In this document: positions 59,535 to 64,000 of the stretch, in pieces
Layout: the number at the start of each line of letters is the position of its first letter
Numbering within the stretch: position 1 is the first letter of the stretch
Assembly: GCA_035578155.1 (NCBI GenBank)
Contig: JAPWDM010000001.1
Coordinates: forward strand, 13,429,543 to 13,493,542
DNA: 64,000 nt
Source: Brachynemurus nebulosus
Taxonomy: Eukaryota; Arthropoda; Insecta; Neuroptera; Myrmeleontidae
Direction: 5' to 3'
Translations under genes and position numbers: made by a program
The notes under the pieces: generated by a model
Databases searched by the model: none
Seen by the model: only the letters and a program-made list of their open reading frames with translations
Told to the model about the DNA's origin: nothing

Positions 59535-62494
59535 AACTACGAAAACTTGAATCAAACCCATAAGCATCTTAAGAAATTGACTTTTCCCCTTAAATATGTA
59601 TCTCACATCCACGTTATATCTACTTACAGTTATGCCCTTACTGCACCAAAAATTATAAATATGAAAATGGAGAATATTCGTACAAAACAAGAAAATAAAT
59701 GTTCTACAGATAAACGTATCCGGTTGCTTGACACAATGTGTTCACTGCTTGACATCTGTGACACACAACTTTCATTTGGAATATGTCGCATTCATTTAGT
59801 TTCATTGTAGTATGTAGCTGTGTAATTTTCTTAACACTATATACCTACCTGCTGTATAATTATTTTAAAATAATTTTCTAATTTTGTTTGTTCTGACACG
59901 CATACATAATAATTTAATAAACTTAAAAAAGCTTCTTGTAATATATTAGAGAATTTCAGGTAAGAAATTAATTACGTGATGTTAAGTCAACATTTCTAGA
60001 ACTACTACCTACTGATATCGAACTGAAATTTGGCAGACTGGTACAAGTCGCTCCTGATGAAAGAATTGGAGAATATTTAATATAATATTTTATTTTTTTT
60101 CGAAGATTCCAAATAAAGAAGTGAAATTTAAAAGTGACACAACATCCAGATGAAAGAATTGCAGGGTATTTAAAAATATAATATTTTTATTCGAAAACAG
60201 ATTCTAAAAAATAAGTTAAAAGTGACACAGCAAGATTAAGTAGAGGATATCATATGCAAAGACTTTGTTTACATATTGGGAAACTACTTTCTTTTAGCGA
60301 ATTTCCATTCTGGGAATTCTGCTATTACAGCGACTCTCATGAAAAGACCTGAGCCCGGGACTATGATAGGAATTTGTTTTGAGCTCTCGGGAAACCGAAA
60401 ATGACCTTCAATAAGATTAGTATATAAACAAATAAAGGTGAATTTTTTCTTTAATTTTCAAAAAAAATTTGTAAACTGATACTAGTTAATGATAAATCTA
60501 TATTTTTTAATAATCTTGTATATCACTTTAGTAGGACTAGTTTAACGGAGGGTAAGGTTAATTCACTATAAAATAAGCAAATTTTCAAGAATTTTTTTAA
60601 CGATATGGTTAATATAAATTTATTTATGTAATAAGTGCATAATAGAATGATGTTTGAGGAATATTTTCTAAAAATTTCATTGAATAATATACAAAAATGA
60701 GCGAGTGGTGGCACATTTTTGCAGACGCCTCAGAAAAAAAGTCACATTGTGCTGAACCGCATAACTCATCACCCGGTCATCAGAAATAAAAAAAAAAACA
60801 TTTCGTTAGCTGATAAATTTCTTCAGATAACACCATCGAGATCTTTTTTTAAATGATTTTTTAATTTCTGACAACATTTAGAAGCAAAAATATGGATTTT
60901 TGGTTAAAAATTCATCAATTTTTTTTTATTGTAAAATTTATTAACTACCTACCTATAGTTATAACTAAAAAAATAAATAAATAAAAAATAAAAAAGGTAA
61001 GAAAACTCGACAGTGTTACCTCATAATTTATGTGTAGAAAGAGTGTGTAAAATTTCAAAAAGATCGGTCCAGTAGATTTTAAGTTAGAGAATTTAGCGAC
61101 TTTGATAATTTTAAATGTGAGAAATACACGTTTTATATGTTTTATACAGTGGGACGAAGACTTACAAACCTATATCTCTATTAGTTTTACTCCAATTGAC
61201 TTCAAATTTTAACACAATGATCTTGAGTTGTACATTCATTTTGAAAAAAAAAAAATTAAAAGAATACTTTACCCCCGCCATTAAATGATGAAAAAATGTT
61301 TTTTTTTTCTTAAATTTTCTCTGGCTGCTGCTTGAAAGTTCTTATGCTGCCCACCACGAACATCTTCGAAAAAAGCGTCTGTGTTTCACCTGCGCCCGGG
61401 TCGCCATTGGCTTTTCACCCCAAATTACGTGTAATACACTCTACAAAGTTTTTTATCGATTGCGCTATTCGTTACGGAGAAAAAAATTTCGAATAAAACC
61501 TTCTTTTGGCATTCAATTGAGGTAACGTCACTTAATGTGTGAATATATAATTAACTGGATAATACAGGTAGGCGTAATCTGTTGTTTCTATACAGGAAAA
61601 AAACTATATCATTATTTATCAAATACACAGAATTTCTCGTAAAATTAAAGGTTAAATTTTTTCTACTTGAACTTTGTGAATGAAAATCATCAAAACAGAT
61701 GTAACTTTTCAATTGATTCATACAACACTAACATGACAATTCAAGCACAAAATTCAACACGTTGTTTTTGAAACATATTATTTACTGCTGAACAAGTAAC
61801 TACAATAAAACAAGGGGTAAGTTAGTATTATACGTACATATATAGACTGTAATGTTTGTAGTTTTTATTATTGCATAAATGCGCTTGAAGAACAAAATGA
61901 TCCCCTGAGGGTTACGTCGTCTTTAAATAAAATGAAGTTTCAGTAGCATTGATAATGTTATTATCGTAGTCCAACAAGAATAACTCATTAATACTATCAA
62001 AACACATATAAAAGTAAAGACGAACGAAACTGCTCAAACTCAAAGTTGTGTAGCTACCTAGCTACACGGTAAATTGAGTAGGTATTATCCTGCCATAATA
62101 AATAGTTTTATAAGCGAACATCTGACAGCACTGTTTACATTTCCTTATCAATAACCACGAAGGCAGAAACATGTAAGATCAAAAAGTTTCTTCAACTACA
62201 GTACGTAAATAAATTATAGAGTCACTTATACTTCTAATACATATTTTGTCAAAAATATCCGGTTTGCTAAAATAAACAATAAAAACGATAAAAAATCAAC
62301 AATGCCCAAATCGTAAATAATAAACAAATATTTTACTTCGCAAAAATACCACTTTTATTTTGAAACTGTGACAATATTGTTTCGAACCGTCAGTTCATTT
62401 TCAAACAGAATAAATATTTGTTTATTATTTACAAATATGGAATACCATAAAGTAACGCTCAAATCTATTAATGCCCAAATCTATCATATACATC
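59535..62494. other. Non-coding AT-rich DNA with a dispersed repeat
   Basis: 60295-60425 is the partner of 37305-37430. A perfect inverted pair AAATAATAAACAAATATTT (about 62315) / AAATATTTGTTTATTATTT (about 62411) marks a small fold-back at 62270-62470. 61310-61450 is GC-richer without a clear frame. No gene. Confidence 0.4.
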
Positions 62495-62580
62495 AGCGGT
62501 TTCCAAACATTGTGCACTAACGCCCCCCCTATAAAAAATCTTACCTATGCCGCCCCCTCTTGAAAAAATTTTATAAACTA
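62495..62580 (+). mobile_element. Left end of a hAT-like element, partner end not found
   Basis: CAGCGGTTTCCAAACATTG at 62495 is a typical hAT terminus, followed by GCCCCCCC and GCCGCCCCCTC blocks. I could not find the matching right end downstream, so it may be truncated. Confidence 0.45.
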
Positions 62581-64000
62581 TTTTTTTACTGAAAAAACTC
62601 ATATTCTTGGCAGACGACAGGTCTATACAACACTTGAGAGGTAATCGTTGATCAGACACGTTATTCAATACTTACACGCTAACATAACTCTGACCGCTTG
62701 AGAATTGTTATTGTTAAAATATTACATACAGTAGCGAGCAGAAAAATCAGTGTTAAGGAGTTACATGGCTTTTTTTTTAGCAAAAAAAAAAAACAAATTT
62801 ATTCCAACTTTTGGCAATTTGTTTTTATTAGTAAATGCTTATGGCTTGTACTTGAACAAAGGGATTTAAAAAAATGAAATTTCAACTTTTGACAGTGTTT
62901 CAACTCGTCATTTCCGAAGCCGCGATCTATCGACAAAATATTCTTATTTTATGCTAGTTTTTATCTTTAGGTACTGAACATATAAAAAATAAAAAATTGA
63001 AAAAAAATACCCTTTAGTTTTTTTTTAATGGCGTGTCACTTATAGGGCATACTATGGGCGTTATTTGCAATACAAACTGAGTAGAACGGTATGAAATTAC
63101 CGGCAAAAAATCACTTTCATTATAAGCTTAATCCTTAAGTAATAATTTATTATAACAATAATAACAGTACCTACTCTTTAGACATTTTTATAACAGCGAA
63201 GGTACCGCAAGTTACACTCACGAGCAATAAAACAAAAAATCGTTTGAAACAACAGAATTAATTTGACCGTTAACATAACTTCAGTGTTGCCAAATTAAAA
63301 CCATGAATACTACTAAGTATTAACATTTTAGTCGTATCATATTTATTTTTAAAATTTGTTATATTGTCTGTAAAAAAAAATCACAGATTACTGTCACCTA
63401 GAGGTGACACTGGGAATTAATGAGTTAATCAAAAAATTTTGATTTCTGGTAACAATTTTCGTGCTTCCCGTTAATTTTTTTCTACTTTTAAAACGAGATG
63501 TGTTGAACGGAAACAGTAATTTTTTGTTCAAGTAGAAGCCGTAAGCATCTACTAATAGAAAAAATAATTGTTTTTTATTTTAGGTAAGAATTTCACTCTA
63601 CCTACGGCCTAATTATATTTTTTTTTCATAAAAATTTTTTAGTGCCTCAAAATAATATACACTAGCGGAAATAATTAAAGGATCAAAAAAAAATTCCAAA
63701 TTTTTAGCGACTTTTCGAATGGCTGTATCTTTGTGAAAAATGGTCGTATCGGAGTCGTAAGCAAAGCAGTTTAAAGCTGGAAGTATCTAGTTTCGAGATC
63801 TTGCGATAAAAAAATTTTCAAAGCAACGTGTGTGTCGCAATCCTAATAAATACACTGAAAAAAAAATTTTCGAAATTTTCAGTTTTTTGTTTTTTTTTTT
63901 GGTCCACGGACTTGGAAAAAATTTTTCCGACTTAACCACCATATAACCGCCGGATAACTTGTTCATTCAGCTTTAATTTGCTTTTTTATAGACTTTTATA
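62581..64000. other. Non-coding AT-rich DNA to window end
   Basis: No gene, RNA or complete repeat is recognised. GGCTGTATCTTTGTGAAAAA at 63720 recalls non-coding text at 32804. Confidence 0.45.

Overview
This is AT-rich eukaryotic nuclear DNA, most likely from an insect. The support is many small transposon copies of kinds common in insect genomes (Helitrons, hAT, Tc1/pogo-like, PIF-like, tRNA-derived fold-backs), long (AT)n tracts, TATA plus TCAGT initiator promoters and insect-style start contexts. I cannot name the order or species. I found no convincing host gene: outside one element, every open frame is short and falls in repeats or featureless DNA.

The main object is a 10.7-kb palindromic element at 22090-32783. 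Two near-identical arms (5258 and 5433 bp) face each other across a 3-bp spacer at 27348-27350. The ends are perfect inverted repeats, 5'-AGTAGTAG...CTACTACT-3'. The six bases AAAATC lie immediately outside both ends, so it was inserted as one unit. A 6-bp duplication and AG...CT ends are hallmarks of Maverick/Polinton elements, but no polymerase, integrase, ATPase, protease or capsid gene is present. Each arm carries the same two convergent genes. Gene A encodes a 132-aa protein of unknown function. Gene B encodes a C2H2 zinc-finger/acidic protein split between two frames at a G2A6 run. The two gene B copies are fired outward from a central 1.1-kb minisatellite of 31-bp units, each built from three CACCAAA boxes at helical spacing. 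All four genes share one promoter plan: TGACGT site, about 17-18 bp, TATA box, about 30 bp, TCAGT initiator.

Layout: 1-890 is a 120-bp satellite. 1.7-22 kb is non-coding DNA with a hAT MITE, two Helitrons, several fold-backs, a TA-flanked element and a larger hAT. 22.1-32.8 kb is the palindromic element. 34.2-35.4 kb is a TIR element invaded by (AT)n. 40.3-48.5 kb holds Helitrons, a TTA-flanked MITE, a hAT with a perfect 8-bp duplication and a pogo-like MITE. 51.6-59.5 kb holds more TIR elements, a hAT, a tRNA-derived palindrome and a long fold-back with a hAT nested inside. The remainder is AT-rich DNA in which I see nothing definite.
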